Below are positions 1 to 5,075 of a DNA stretch of 6,256 nucleotides, piece by piece. Made by a program: the position numbers and the translations under genes. Every line of letters starts with the position of its first letter. The stretch's first letter is position 1. The notes below the pieces were generated by a model. The model was not told where the DNA came from and did no database searches. It was given only the letters and a program-made list of their open reading frames with translations. Origin of the DNA: an uncultured Alphaproteobacteria bacterium (GTDB lineage Bacteria > Pseudomonadota > Alphaproteobacteria > RF32 > CAG-239); contig CAJTWX010000080.1 in NCBI GenBank assembly GCA_910580155.1, positions 1 to 6,256 on the forward strand. Reading direction: 5' to 3'.

Positions 1-78
1 TCCCCCCCCTCTCCCGCGAGTCATTGCGAGGAGCAAAGCGACGCGGCAATCTCAATCGGCAAGGACACCCCCCATCCT
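1..78. repeat. REP-like composite palindromic repeat, copy 1
   Basis: An intergenic palindrome has ATTGC at 23-27 and GCAAT at 46-50 around a GC-rich centre. It is preceded by a C-rich run (1-15) and followed by CCCCCATCCT at 69-78. The same three parts (C-rich run, ATTGC...GCAAT, CCCCCATCCT) recur at 4085-4220, and its first 19 bases from position 12 recur as a fragment at 5042-5060. This resembles dispersed host palindromes of the REP type. No gene is visible in the first 100 bases. Confidence 0.6.
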
Positions 79-100
79 TTTAAAACCTCCTACCCCAAAA

Positions 101-697
101 TCATATCGGAAAATCACACACGCTAAGCAAACATTCATTATAGTTAGCGCCATCATCACTCACACACCAACTCATACACTCATCCTCCCTCTTCTTCACA
201 TCAGTCGCATACAACGCCATCGCCAACACCGCAAACTTTGCATATTCCTCACTGAAAAAATCCCAGTTCCACCCCATCGAAATCACAAACGCCCGCACAA
301 TCCACGGCAACAACAAAATCGAAAAAATCACATCCGCTTTACCGACCATCTCAAACCCACGCGCAAGCTTAGGATGTTCTTCATCCAACTTATCCAAACT
401 CTCCACATTCCGCCCCATAGCCAGCATAAAAGCCCCCGCCGGCACACACTTTTTCTTGTCCTCCCGCACAGCACCATCAGCCCCCTTATAACGCAAAACG
501 CACTGCTCTTTGTCGCAGTCCTCAAGGTTAAGCATATACGAAACCTCCCCGCCACACATCGTCATCGCATAGCCCCTGTCAGACACCTTATTAAGCCGCA
601 ACACCCGCCAGTTAACCGGATAGCAAGATACCCTCCCCTCTTCGTTTTCTCCCTCATAGCAATAAAAATTCATCTCCTCGCGCTCACCTGTTGCCAC
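101..697 (-). CDS. Cysteine-rich membrane protein with duplicated core block and twin-Cys tail
   Basis: 198 residues, no recognised family. Residues 1-90 are polar and cysteine-rich (C13, C25, C48, C61, C66, C84). Residues 92-145 are 85% identical (46 of 54) to residues 45-98 of the membrane protein at 1319-1747 and include a hydrophobic segment. A second weak hydrophobic stretch lies near 153-164. The tail has C174-x3-C178-x10-C189-x4-C194, like the tails of the proteins at 981-1178 and 1772-1957. The GTG start at 697 has only a weak possible ribosome site. The ATG at 673 has AGGAG directly against it, too close to be usual. The frame is open back to the TAG of the exported protein at 722-967, so this may be the 3' part of one interrupted gene. 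The cysteines would suit a periplasmic, disulfide-bonded region if that upstream signal peptide belongs to it (inference). It is the last gene visible in the run. Confidence 0.6.
   Translation of the reverse strand: MATGEREEMNFYCYEGENEEGRVSCYPVNWRVLRLNKVSDRGYAMTMCGGEVSYMLNLEDCDKEQCVLRYKGADGAVREDKKKCVPAGAFMLAMGRNVESLDKLDEEHPKLARGFEMVGKADVIFSILLLPWIVRAFVISMGWNWDFFSEEYAKFAVLAMALYATDVKKREDECMSWCVSDDGANYNECLLSVCDFPI
263..426. repeat. Duplicated 164-nt coding block, copy A
   Basis: Aligns without gaps to 1454-1617 with 143 of 164 bases identical (87%) by hand count. It encodes residues 92-145 of the protein at 101-697. The encoded 54-residue blocks differ at 8 positions. Both copies are in the same orientation and in frame, while sequences on either side differ greatly, so only this core is shared. 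Confidence 0.9.
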
Positions 698-721
698 ATC
701 AACAAACTCGCCATAGCAGCC

Positions 722-724
722 CTA
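722..724 (-). other. In-frame TAG separating two halves of a possible single gene
   Basis: TAG ends the exported protein at 722-967. The same frame then continues through eight sense codons with no further stop (G-C-Y-G-E-F-V-D) into the GTG at 697 of the protein at 101-697. One C-to-T change from CAG would create this stop. The scaffold and cement genes also end in TAG and run into non-coding repeats beyond it, so TAG works as a stop here and general recoding is unlikely. Confidence 0.6.
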
Positions 725-967
725 ATTTCCACACTCCAAATCCGCCCTATCAGGGTTCTCCTCATCAGCAAAAAACTCAACTTTCATCCGCACGCCGTCT
801 TTCTCACCGACATACTGAATGCGAACAAACCCGCCGACATCCGCCGCCCGCGAAACCTCCGCCACCTCAATCGCCTCACACCTCCAGTCTTGCGGCAAAG
901 CCCTCGCCCCACCGCAAAACAACAAACCGCCAGCAAAACAAACCAAAAATTTCAGAGTTCCAAACAT
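722..967 (-). CDS. Small exported protein, possibly the N-terminal half of an interrupted gene
   Basis: 81 residues, family not recognised. The N-terminus looks like a Sec signal peptide: a lysine at 6, a hydrophobic core at about 7-20, and a plausible cleavage after A-R-A (21-23). The mature part would be about 58 acidic residues with two cysteines (C30, C79). The ATG at 967 was chosen over the upstream ATG at 1027 because the signal peptide begins there, AAGGG lies 10 nt upstream, and the gene then starts 13 nt after the preceding gene's stop instead of overlapping it by 47 nt. C18 follows L-L-F, a poor lipobox, so lipoprotein status is unlikely. It stops at a TAG that is in frame with the next reading frame. 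With the downstream half it would give a signal peptide, a cysteine-rich region, membrane segments and a twin-cysteine tail. Confidence 0.6.
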   Translation of the reverse strand: MFGTLKFLVCFAGGLLFCGGARALPQDWRCEAIEVAEVSRAADVGGFVRIQYVGEKDGVRMKVEFFADEENPDRADLECGN

Positions 968-980
968 AATCAAAGAGCCC

Positions 981-1178
981 TTAATTGACGCAAATTTCCA
1001 TCCGGCAAACCTCTTCATCCTGACCACCGTTCACACAGTCCACCATACACGCCCGCACAAAAAACCACCAATAAAGCCCAAACAAAAGCACATATAAAAA
1101 CCCGAGAAACGCAAAAAAATATAATACAATACGCCCCAAAATCACCCACCGGCTCTTTTTTTTCTCAACACTATCCAT
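981..1178 (-). CDS. One-helix membrane protein with twin-Cys C-terminal tail
   Basis: 65 residues, no named family. A short basic N-terminus (K6-K7-K8, R10, R16) precedes a long hydrophobic segment at about 17-41 rich in F, L, W and Y. A short acidic tail holds four cysteines, C44-x3-C48-x9-C58-x4-C63. By the positive-inside rule the N-terminus should be cytoplasmic and the tail periplasmic, where disulfides can form (inference). The protein at 1772-1957 has the same layout and nearly the same spacing, and the tail of the protein at 101-697 is similar. The ATG at 1178 follows GGAG and AAAGGGGA motifs and lies 6 nt after the preceding stop, so the genes are probably co-transcribed. Small one-helix phage proteins include holin and spanin parts and exclusion proteins; the cysteine tail fits none of these clearly. 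Confidence 0.65.
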   Translation of the reverse strand: MDSVEKKKSRWVILGRIVLYFFAFLGFLYVLLFGLYWWFFVRACMVDCVNGGQDEEVCRMEICVN

Positions 1179-1184
1179 TCCCCT

Positions 1185-1316
1185 TTACTCCACCAACGAA
1201 TGCAAATACAAAATAAGCCCGCTCATAAACACCCCGATGAATGCCAACACCCACACAATCACCGTCCGCAATAACTTTCGGACATTCTTTATATTACCTG
1301 ATTTTTTCATTTTCAT
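1185..1316 (-). CDS. 43-residue one-helix membrane protein
   Basis: A very small protein with a basic N-terminus (K2, K4, K5, K9, R12, K13, R16), a single hydrophobic segment at about 17-38, and a short end without cysteines. It starts M-K-M-K-K-S, and M-K-K-S also opens the twin-cysteine protein at 1772-1957, so it could be a tail-less relative. That link is weak. The ATG at 1316 lies 2 nt after the TGA of the four-helix gene; the ATG at 1310 is an alternative. GGTGAAG just upstream is only a modest ribosome site, so translational coupling to the upstream gene is plausible. The open frame extends further upstream but runs antiparallel-free inside the neighbouring gene in another frame, so that extension is rejected. 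Function unknown. Confidence 0.5.
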   Translation of the reverse strand: MKMKKSGNIKNVRKLLRTVIVWVLAFIGVFMSGLILYLHSLVE

Positions 1317-1318
1317 CT

Positions 1319-1747
1319 TCACCGCCCCAAAAACTTCTTCATCCCCCAACGCCCGAGCGCAAACGCAATCAACACGCCCCAAACAAACGCCATAACATAC
1401 ACAACCATCTCGGCATATTCCGTCCCAATGTTGCCCGTGGCGCTGCCACCACTCCAGTTCCACCCCATCGAAATCGCAAACGCCCGCGCAATCCAAGGCA
1501 ACAGCAAAATCGAAAAAATCACATCCGTTTTTCCGACCACCTCAAACACTTTCGCCAGTGCCGGATGCTCTTCCTCCAGCTTATCCAAACTTTCAACATT
1601 CCGCCCCATAGCCAGCAAAAATGCCACAGCCAAACACACGCCGAACAACACCGTCCCGACAACTGTCGAAAAATAAAACCCGATAACATCCAAAATAACG
1701 GAGGCAACAATAAACCCGCCCCACAACACAAAACTCTGCCTATTCAT
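1319..1747 (-). CDS. Four-helix membrane protein with duplicated core block
   Basis: 142 residues, no recognised family. Hydrophobic segments lie at about 6-26, 29-47, 73-92 and 113-132, giving four probable membrane helices. Between helices 2 and 3 is a charged stretch including M-G-R-N-V-E-S-L-D-K-L. Residues 45-98 are 85% identical to residues 92-145 of the protein at 101-697, with 87% identity at the DNA level, showing a recent duplication or recombination. The ATG at 1747 was chosen over 1750 because GGAGG is then 5 nt away instead of 2. The upstream gene stops 24 nt before it, and the 43-residue gene begins 2 nt after its TGA, so it sits inside a tight run. The C-terminus is basic (R, K, K, R), consistent with a cytoplasmic end. 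Holin function cannot be excluded, but the long conserved loop is not typical. Confidence 0.65.
   Translation of the reverse strand: MNRQSFVLWGGFIVASVILDVIGFYFSTVVGTVLFGVCLAVAFLLAMGRNVESLDKLEEEHPALAKVFEVVGKTDVIFSILLLPWIARAFAISMGWNWSGGSATGNIGTEYAEMVVYVMAFVWGVLIAFALGRWGMKKFLGR
1454..1617. repeat. Duplicated 164-nt coding block, copy B
   Basis: The partner of 263-426: 87% identical without gaps, same orientation and reading frame. It encodes residues 45-98 of the four-helix protein. Nine of the 21 differences fall in one 20-base stretch (1544-1563), where the two proteins differ most. Confidence 0.9.
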
Positions 1748-1771
1748 CATCGCCTCCCATCAGATAAACAA

Positions 1772-1957
1772 TTAATCACAAATTGCCATACAGGAATCCA
1801 TATTTTCACCCTCAGCCACGCATTTATCAATACACGTCGTCCCCACAAAGTAAAAATAAGCAACAGCAATCCCCAATACCAGAACAATCAATAAAAAATT
1901 AGGAAATACAATCGTTTTAAAAAAATATTTCCAATTACTTTCATCTGATTTTTTCAT
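1772..1957 (-). CDS. One-helix membrane protein with twin-Cys C-terminal tail
   Basis: 61 residues, family not recognised. The N-terminus is basic (K2, K3, K10, K14), followed by a hydrophobic segment at about 15-38. The tail contains C42-x3-C46-x9-C56-x3-C60 and ends in D61. A cytoplasmic N-terminus and periplasmic tail are inferred from charge. The architecture matches the protein at 981-1178. The ATG at 1957 overlaps the upstream gene's end by 17 nt, and GGAG lies 10 nt upstream inside that gene, so the two are probably translationally coupled. The gene is AT-rich like the upstream gene's 3' part, suggesting the two arrived together. One possible role is an immunity or accessory partner of the upstream protein, but this rests only on overlap and composition. 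Confidence 0.65.
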   Translation of the reverse strand: MKKSDESNWKYFFKTIVFPNFLLIVLVLGIAVAYFYFVGTTCIDKCVAEGENMDSCMAICD

Positions 1958-2573
1958 TTTTCATATTCTCCGTTCGCAAATAATCTAGTAAAATTTCACA
2001 CGCTTTATCTAGATTATCCGAACCTACTTTACTTCCCAATTCATTATTTTTCAAGTCCTTTTCCGAGTCTTCCATAATTTCTTTATGTGTTTGACCTCTC
2101 AAACGTTTTGGTAAATAATCCATAAAATACTCTTTAGCATAGCCTAACAGAATACCATTTTTTTTACTTTGAGGACTAATTTTAGCTAATTCACACTGTA
2201 ACAGCGAATGATAATAATTGTCAATTCCATCAGCCGCACCAATATTTTTGCCATATTTTTTAACAAGTTTGTCACCAACTTTTTTCATTGTGTCGTGATA
2301 TTTTTTTGCAATCACAGTATCTGCCAAAAGTTCACCTGCCGTTTCTCCAATATTAAGATTATCTAAAGTACCACGGGCTATATTTCTTAAATCATTTTTA
2401 GAAATATTATTTTTTCTCGTATTTTCCCTTTGTCTATCCCCTCTCCTCTCTTCCAACACCTCATCCAAATAAGGCTTTGCAAACAAATACTCAAACGCAT
2501 CCGCTCCCGCCGCATCCTCAAGCGCCGCCACATCGTCATTGTACTTATCCAACAGCGAATGCAGCTTTTTCAT
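1941..2573 (-). CDS. DUF6973-like protein of unknown function
   Basis: 210 residues, mostly soluble and charged, with no signal peptide. The N-terminal 40 residues are acidic and helical in character. The C-terminal half carries a spaced pattern I recall from DUF6973-type domains: D118...H122, E128, then G144-x2-K147-E148...D152, then D169-S170 with D173-L-K-N-N and G180...G184. The match is from memory; the function of that family is unknown to me. ATG 2573 was chosen because AGGGAAGAG precedes it at good spacing; an in-frame GTG at 2606 is an alternative. The DNA changes sharply near 2440: about 47% GC in the N-terminal part and about 28% across 2100-2400, suggesting a chimeric or recently exchanged C-terminal domain. 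The end overlaps the twin-cysteine gene by 17 nt. It opens the accessory cassette, about 150 nt after the cement gene. An effector or enzyme role is speculation. Confidence 0.7.
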   Translation of the reverse strand: MKKLHSLLDKYNDDVAALEDAAGADAFEYLFAKPYLDEVLEERRGDRQRENTRKNNISKNDLRNIARGTLDNLNIGETAGELLADTVIAKKYHDTMKKVGDKLVKKYGKNIGAADGIDNYYHSLLQCELAKISPQSKKNGILLGYAKEYFMDYLPKRLRGQTHKEIMEDSEKDLKNNELGSKVGSDNLDKACEILLDYLRTENMKNEKIR

Positions 2574-2599
2574 CTTCTCTTCCCTGTCCGTCTTATTCG

Positions 2600-2626
2600 T
2601 CAACACTCATACATCGATTCATTCAT
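2600..2626 (-). CDS. Possible 8-codon leader ORF or frameshifted start
   Basis: ATG at 2626 has the better ribosome site of this region (AAAAAGGA, 8 nt spacing) but encodes only M-N-E-S-M-Y-E-C before TGA. The next gene's open frame begins at 2606, so the two frames overlap. A -1 shift would join them into one longer N-terminus. This could be a leader peptide, a frameshift mutation, or chance. No slippery heptamer is visible. Confidence 0.3.
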   Translation of the reverse strand: MNESMYEC

Positions 2627-2671
2627 ACCAAAATTCCTTTTTCAAAATCAAAAAAACAAAACAACTAATCC

Positions 2672-2704
2672 TTCCCCCCTCTCCCTTGAGAGGAGAGGGG
2701 GGGA
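2672..2704. repeat. Perfect 11-bp GC-rich hairpin, terminator-like or REP-type
   Basis: CCCCCCTCTCC at 2674-2684 pairs exactly with GGAGAGGGGGG at 2692-2702 around a 7-nt loop; 2672 pairs with 2704 and 2673/2703 can wobble. On the minus strand it is followed by AAGGATTAG and only later by T-rich sequence, so it is not a classic intrinsic terminator. It lies between the cement gene and the accessory cassette and could attenuate transcription or stabilise the capsid transcript. Similar C-rich/G-rich sequence occurs in the other intergenic repeats. Confidence 0.6.
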
Positions 2705-2723
2705 GGGTGACAACATCAAGCAC

Positions 2724-3104
2724 CTATCGAGCCAAATAGCCCAATGTCACGCGCATCTCACCGGAGTTCCCAGCCGCCGAAACCGCACTCGCCATCACAT
2801 AAGCCTTAGTGCCCGCCGGCAATGTCGCCGTCGCCATCAACTCGCCGTCCTTAAACGTCTTGCCTCTGGCAACAGTAATCGTCTGCAATTCGGCAAAAGA
2901 ACCTGTTTCGCTCTCACCGTCTTTAAGGGTAATCTCCACCGCAGCACCCGCAGTAGAAACCGCACCTTTCGCAAACACATTCACACAAAGCGCCCCCTGC
3001 GTTTCACCCACAGCCACCGCCTTATCAGAAGCAACCGCAGCCGCATTAAGCGCACCGTTAATCAAGTCTTCGCCATACACTTTCAAAATGTTATTCATCA
3101 TCAT
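2724..3104 (-). CDS. Bbp16-like capsid cement (decoration) protein
   Basis: 126 residues. It is rich in alanine, glycine, valine and threonine with alternating beta-type segments, and ends L-G-Y-L-A-R. The size, beta-rich composition and place directly after the major capsid gene match the Bbp16 capsid cement family of BPP-1-like podoviruses, which binds the outside of the head and stabilises it. Assignment is by recognition of the overall pattern plus synteny, without an alignment. Three ATGs stand in a row (3104, 3101, 3098); GGAG lies 5 nt before the first and 8 nt before the second, so the start may be two residues shorter. It begins 19 nt after the capsid gene's stop and is probably co-transcribed with it. 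No signal peptide or membrane segment. Confidence 0.8.
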   Translation of the reverse strand: MMMNNILKVYGEDLINGALNAAAVASDKAVAVGETQGALCVNVFAKGAVSTAGAAVEITLKDGESETGSFAELQTITVARGKTFKDGELMATATLPAGTKAYVMASAVSAAGNSGEMRVTLGYLAR

Positions 3105-3123
3105 ACATACTCCAAAATCAAAA

Positions 3124-4023
3124 TTAAGCCAAAGTCACCGCTTCTTCCGCACCGTTTTTGAAGTTATACGATGTGATAAAACGAATGCCGTTCCAAGCCG
3201 CAAAACTACGGTTAACGTCCATCTCCGCATTAGCCGTCTGCAACACGTTGCCTTTATATTTGTTCAAGAAAGACAATACTTTCGGATGGCAGAAAATATA
3301 AGTCGAAGCCGGTGTCGCCTTTGCGTCGATAAGCATATTGTCCACCTGTTCGGCCGTCGGAATTTTATCCGGCGTAATGTTAACAATAGCAGATACGGCA
3401 TCCGGATTAGCCAACTGCACACCAATATACCCTTTAATACGCACACCATAACCTAATAAGCCGTTAGAGTTTTTATAGAGCAATCCGCCGTTAAGGGAAG
3501 TGCAATCCATAATCCCGTGCGAATGCGCCGCCTTGTCGGAATACAAACCGGTAACTTCGCCCTCAATAAAACGTACCGCCACCATCGAATAGCAGTTTTC
3601 CGTCCCGAGCGCGCTCACTGCCTTGCCGTTACCAATGGCATAAGGCAAAAAGTTATCATAAATGATTTTCTTTTCCGCAGTCTGACCAGCCTGTTTTAAG
3701 AGCACATTGGTCTTCTTGTCAAAATATTCGGCAACACCAACCACCGAGCCTTTGTCTTCCGGCAAAAAGATTTCGCCACCCAAAATCGAGAGGTCGATTT
3801 TTTTCAAATTAGAATCAACTTTCATCTCCGGCAACGGCTGGTTAATATCAATAAACGCCGGCCCGTCAATAGAAGCCACTTCTTCATACGCATTCCACAA
3901 CCCGTGTGTAGACGGTTCAAAACGCATATTGTCCAAAATCGGAGACTCTTCAGTTAAATGGTTCACATAATGCGACTGCTTCGTAGACAAAGAAATCGCA
4001 ATTTCCTTTAATGTATTAGACAT
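3124..4023 (-). CDS. Phage major capsid protein (GP48/Bbp17-like, HK97 fold expected)
   Basis: 299 residues. It forms the icosahedral head shell. The sequence follows the podoviral major capsid family in order: an early helix with E-E-S-P-I-L-D-N-M-R (25-34), an N-x-P-L-P segment (61-65), the region E-V-T-G-L-Y (156-161) followed by H-S-H-G (167-170), the G-Y-G-V-R-I-K-G-Y-I-G-V-Q-L-A-N (191-206) stretch that aligns with the family's conserved 'W...v-r-i-a-N' part, and the W-N-G-I-R-F (277-282) near the end typical of 'G-I-P-V-R' in relatives. It is somewhat shorter than the roughly 330 residues usual as I recall. The ATG at 4023 is supported by GAAAGGA 8 nt upstream. An upstream extension of the frame runs through a palindromic repeat and is not coding. 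Neighbours are the scaffold-like gene before and the cement gene after. Confidence 0.9.
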   Translation of the reverse strand: MSNTLKEIAISLSTKQSHYVNHLTEESPILDNMRFEPSTHGLWNAYEEVASIDGPAFIDINQPLPEMKVDSNLKKIDLSILGGEIFLPEDKGSVVGVAEYFDKKTNVLLKQAGQTAEKKIIYDNFLPYAIGNGKAVSALGTENCYSMVAVRFIEGEVTGLYSDKAAHSHGIMDCTSLNGGLLYKNSNGLLGYGVRIKGYIGVQLANPDAVSAIVNITPDKIPTAEQVDNMLIDAKATPASTYIFCHPKVLSFLNKYKGNVLQTANAEMDVNRSFAAWNGIRFITSYNFKNGAEEAVTLA

Positions 4024-4084
4024 TAAAAATTTCCTTTCAAAAATAAAATTAAAGATAAAAAACACAATAAGACATCCAACGCCT

Positions 4085-4220
4085 AGCCCCTCCCCCTCTT
4101 CTCGCGCGTCATTGCGAGCGAGCGTAAGCCCACAAGTGCGAAGCAATCCACAAACCGGTGCAACAGCACACAACTATATCACCTTGGAGAGAGAGGACAG
4201 AAAAGGGAGTCCCCCATCCT
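4085..4220. repeat. REP-like composite palindromic repeat, copy 2
   Basis: Fills most of the 195-nt gap between the scaffold-like and capsid genes. It contains a C-rich run (4087-4098), ATTGC at 4111-4115, GCAAT at 4143-4147, a purine run GGAGAGAGAGGACAG near 4186-4200, and CCCCCATCCT at 4211-4220, identical to 69-78. Its last bases overlap the scaffold stop codon (4219-4221). Such a structure between two highly expressed head genes could act on mRNA stability, but its presence may simply reflect host repeat spread. Confidence 0.6.
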
Positions 4221-4944
4221 AAACGTTGAACATCTCTCGAAAAAATGCCACCCCGTCAAAAGGCTCGTCATTCTTAGCCCCGCGGCCAAACGAAACCGGA
4301 TTATCCTCCGAAACAGCCTCACCAAGCTTGCAGAAAACTTCCATCATCCGCCTTGTCCCAAGCGCTTCCTCAATGTCATTAACCACATCAATATCATCGC
4401 CCGAAAAAAGCCGAACCCCGCGCTTGGCAAACTCCAGATTGCGAGGCGCTCTCGCCCCCCATTCTGCCTTAAGTTCGTCCATCTCGCGCGCCGAGTTTTC
4501 CATCCACTGTTTATCAGATTTTTCCACCATTTCGCCGCGGCTTTTCACAAACCACTCATACAAGCCTTTCGCCGCCTGTGGCAAAATATTATTGTTAAGA
4601 CACGCCTGTTTAAAACCTTCGCCGAGTTCCTTGTCTTCATCGGCAAATTTAATATCAAACCCGTCCGTGTCCCGAGGCATTCCCAAACGGGAATAAAGTT
4701 TGTCAAAAGCCTCTTTATCGCCGTCCTTGGGCAGCGCCATACGCGAGGAATACCCGCGCTCCAGCTCACGATAAGATTTCAATAGCTCGGCCGGAGTTTT
4801 AAACCCCTTCTTGCCGAGATACCCTTTCTCATCGTCGTTTAGCTCTCCCCAACCGGATTGTGTACGCAAAAAGCCTTTCTCGATTCCAGACGCAGCAAAG
4901 TTATCGGAGGTCGTCTGCCCCTCCGGCTTATCAAAAATACTCAT
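4219..4944 (-). CDS. Phage head scaffolding-like protein
   Basis: 241 residues. It probably guides assembly of the capsid and leaves before maturation, as scaffolds do. The family pattern is seen at residues 31-98: G-W (31-32), a lysine-rich G-F-K-T-P-A-E-L-L-K-S-Y (47-58), then L-P-K-D-G-D-K-E-A-F-D-K-L-Y (71-84), L-G-M-P (87-90) and D-G-F-D-I (94-98). This is common to the capsid assembly proteins encoded just before podoviral major capsid genes. The rest is charged and helical with a possible coiled-coil stretch near 135-165. It fits the Bbp18 position of BPP-1 by order. ATG 4944 was chosen over GTG 4947 because AAGGA is then 8 nt away. It is preceded by a terminator-like hairpin and followed by a composite repeat, so it may depend on readthrough or an unseen promoter. 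Confidence 0.8.
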   Translation of the reverse strand: MSIFDKPEGQTTSDNFAASGIEKGFLRTQSGWGELNDDEKGYLGKKGFKTPAELLKSYRELERGYSSRMALPKDGDKEAFDKLYSRLGMPRDTDGFDIKFADEDKELGEGFKQACLNNNILPQAAKGLYEWFVKSRGEMVEKSDKQWMENSAREMDELKAEWGARAPRNLEFAKRGVRLFSGDDIDVVNDIEEALGTRRMMEVFCKLGEAVSEDNPVSFGRGAKNDEPFDGVAFFREMFNV

Positions 4945-4970
4945 CACAATTTTCCTTAAAAAATGAAATT

Positions 4971-5003
4971 AAAAAAAAGAGCCGGCAACCTCGTCACCCG
5001 CTC
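4971..5003 (-). terminator. Rho-independent terminator-like hairpin upstream of the scaffold gene
   Basis: On the minus strand GAGCGG (5003-4998) can pair with CC(G)GCTC (4985-4979, one bulged base), loop of 12 nt, followed at once by eight T residues (4978-4971). It sits between the membrane protein gene at 5076-5414 and the scaffold-like gene, and would end or reduce transcripts of the former. Confidence 0.5.
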
Positions 5004-5041
5004 AAAAATATTAATCGTCCGTTTTCTCCCTCTCTTTAAAA

Positions 5042-5060
5042 TCCCGCAAGTCATTGCAAG
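5042..5060. repeat. Fragment of the REP-like repeat
   Basis: TCCCGCAAGTCATTGCAAG matches positions 12-30 at 17 of 19 bases; both differences are G to A. The second arm with GCAAT is absent, so this is a decayed or truncated copy. It lies just after the stop of the membrane gene at 5076-5414. Confidence 0.45.
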
Positions 5061-5075
5061 AGCCTCAGCCCTACC

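Noticed and set aside
722..724. Recoding of TAG as an amino acid across the phage
   Set aside because: The scaffold-like and cement genes end naturally at TAG, and readthrough would enter non-coding repeats. Only this one site looks like an interruption.
263..1617. Diversity-generating retroelement template/variable repeat pair (suggested by the BPP-1 resemblance)
   Set aside because: Differences between the two 164-nt copies are not confined to adenines on either strand, include many transitions and transversions of all types, and no reverse transcriptase is present in the window.
981..1957. Holin/spanin lysis cassette
   Set aside because: The one-helix proteins have cysteine tails and no lipobox, no endolysin is adjacent, and the number of membrane genes exceeds a normal lysis set. 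It is not excluded for individual genes.
2430..3161. 243-codon plus-strand ORF, and similar long plus-strand ORFs at 374-988, 1241-1894 and 2809-3456
   Set aside because: They run opposite genes with clear family patterns or ribosome sites, cross gene boundaries and repeats, and read as low-complexity His/Asn/Pro/Arg-rich protein. The base skew explains their length.
4024..4173. 50-codon N-terminal extension of the major capsid protein
   Set aside because: It would translate the REP-like repeat and lacks a ribosome site; GAAAGGA before the ATG at 4023 fixes the start.
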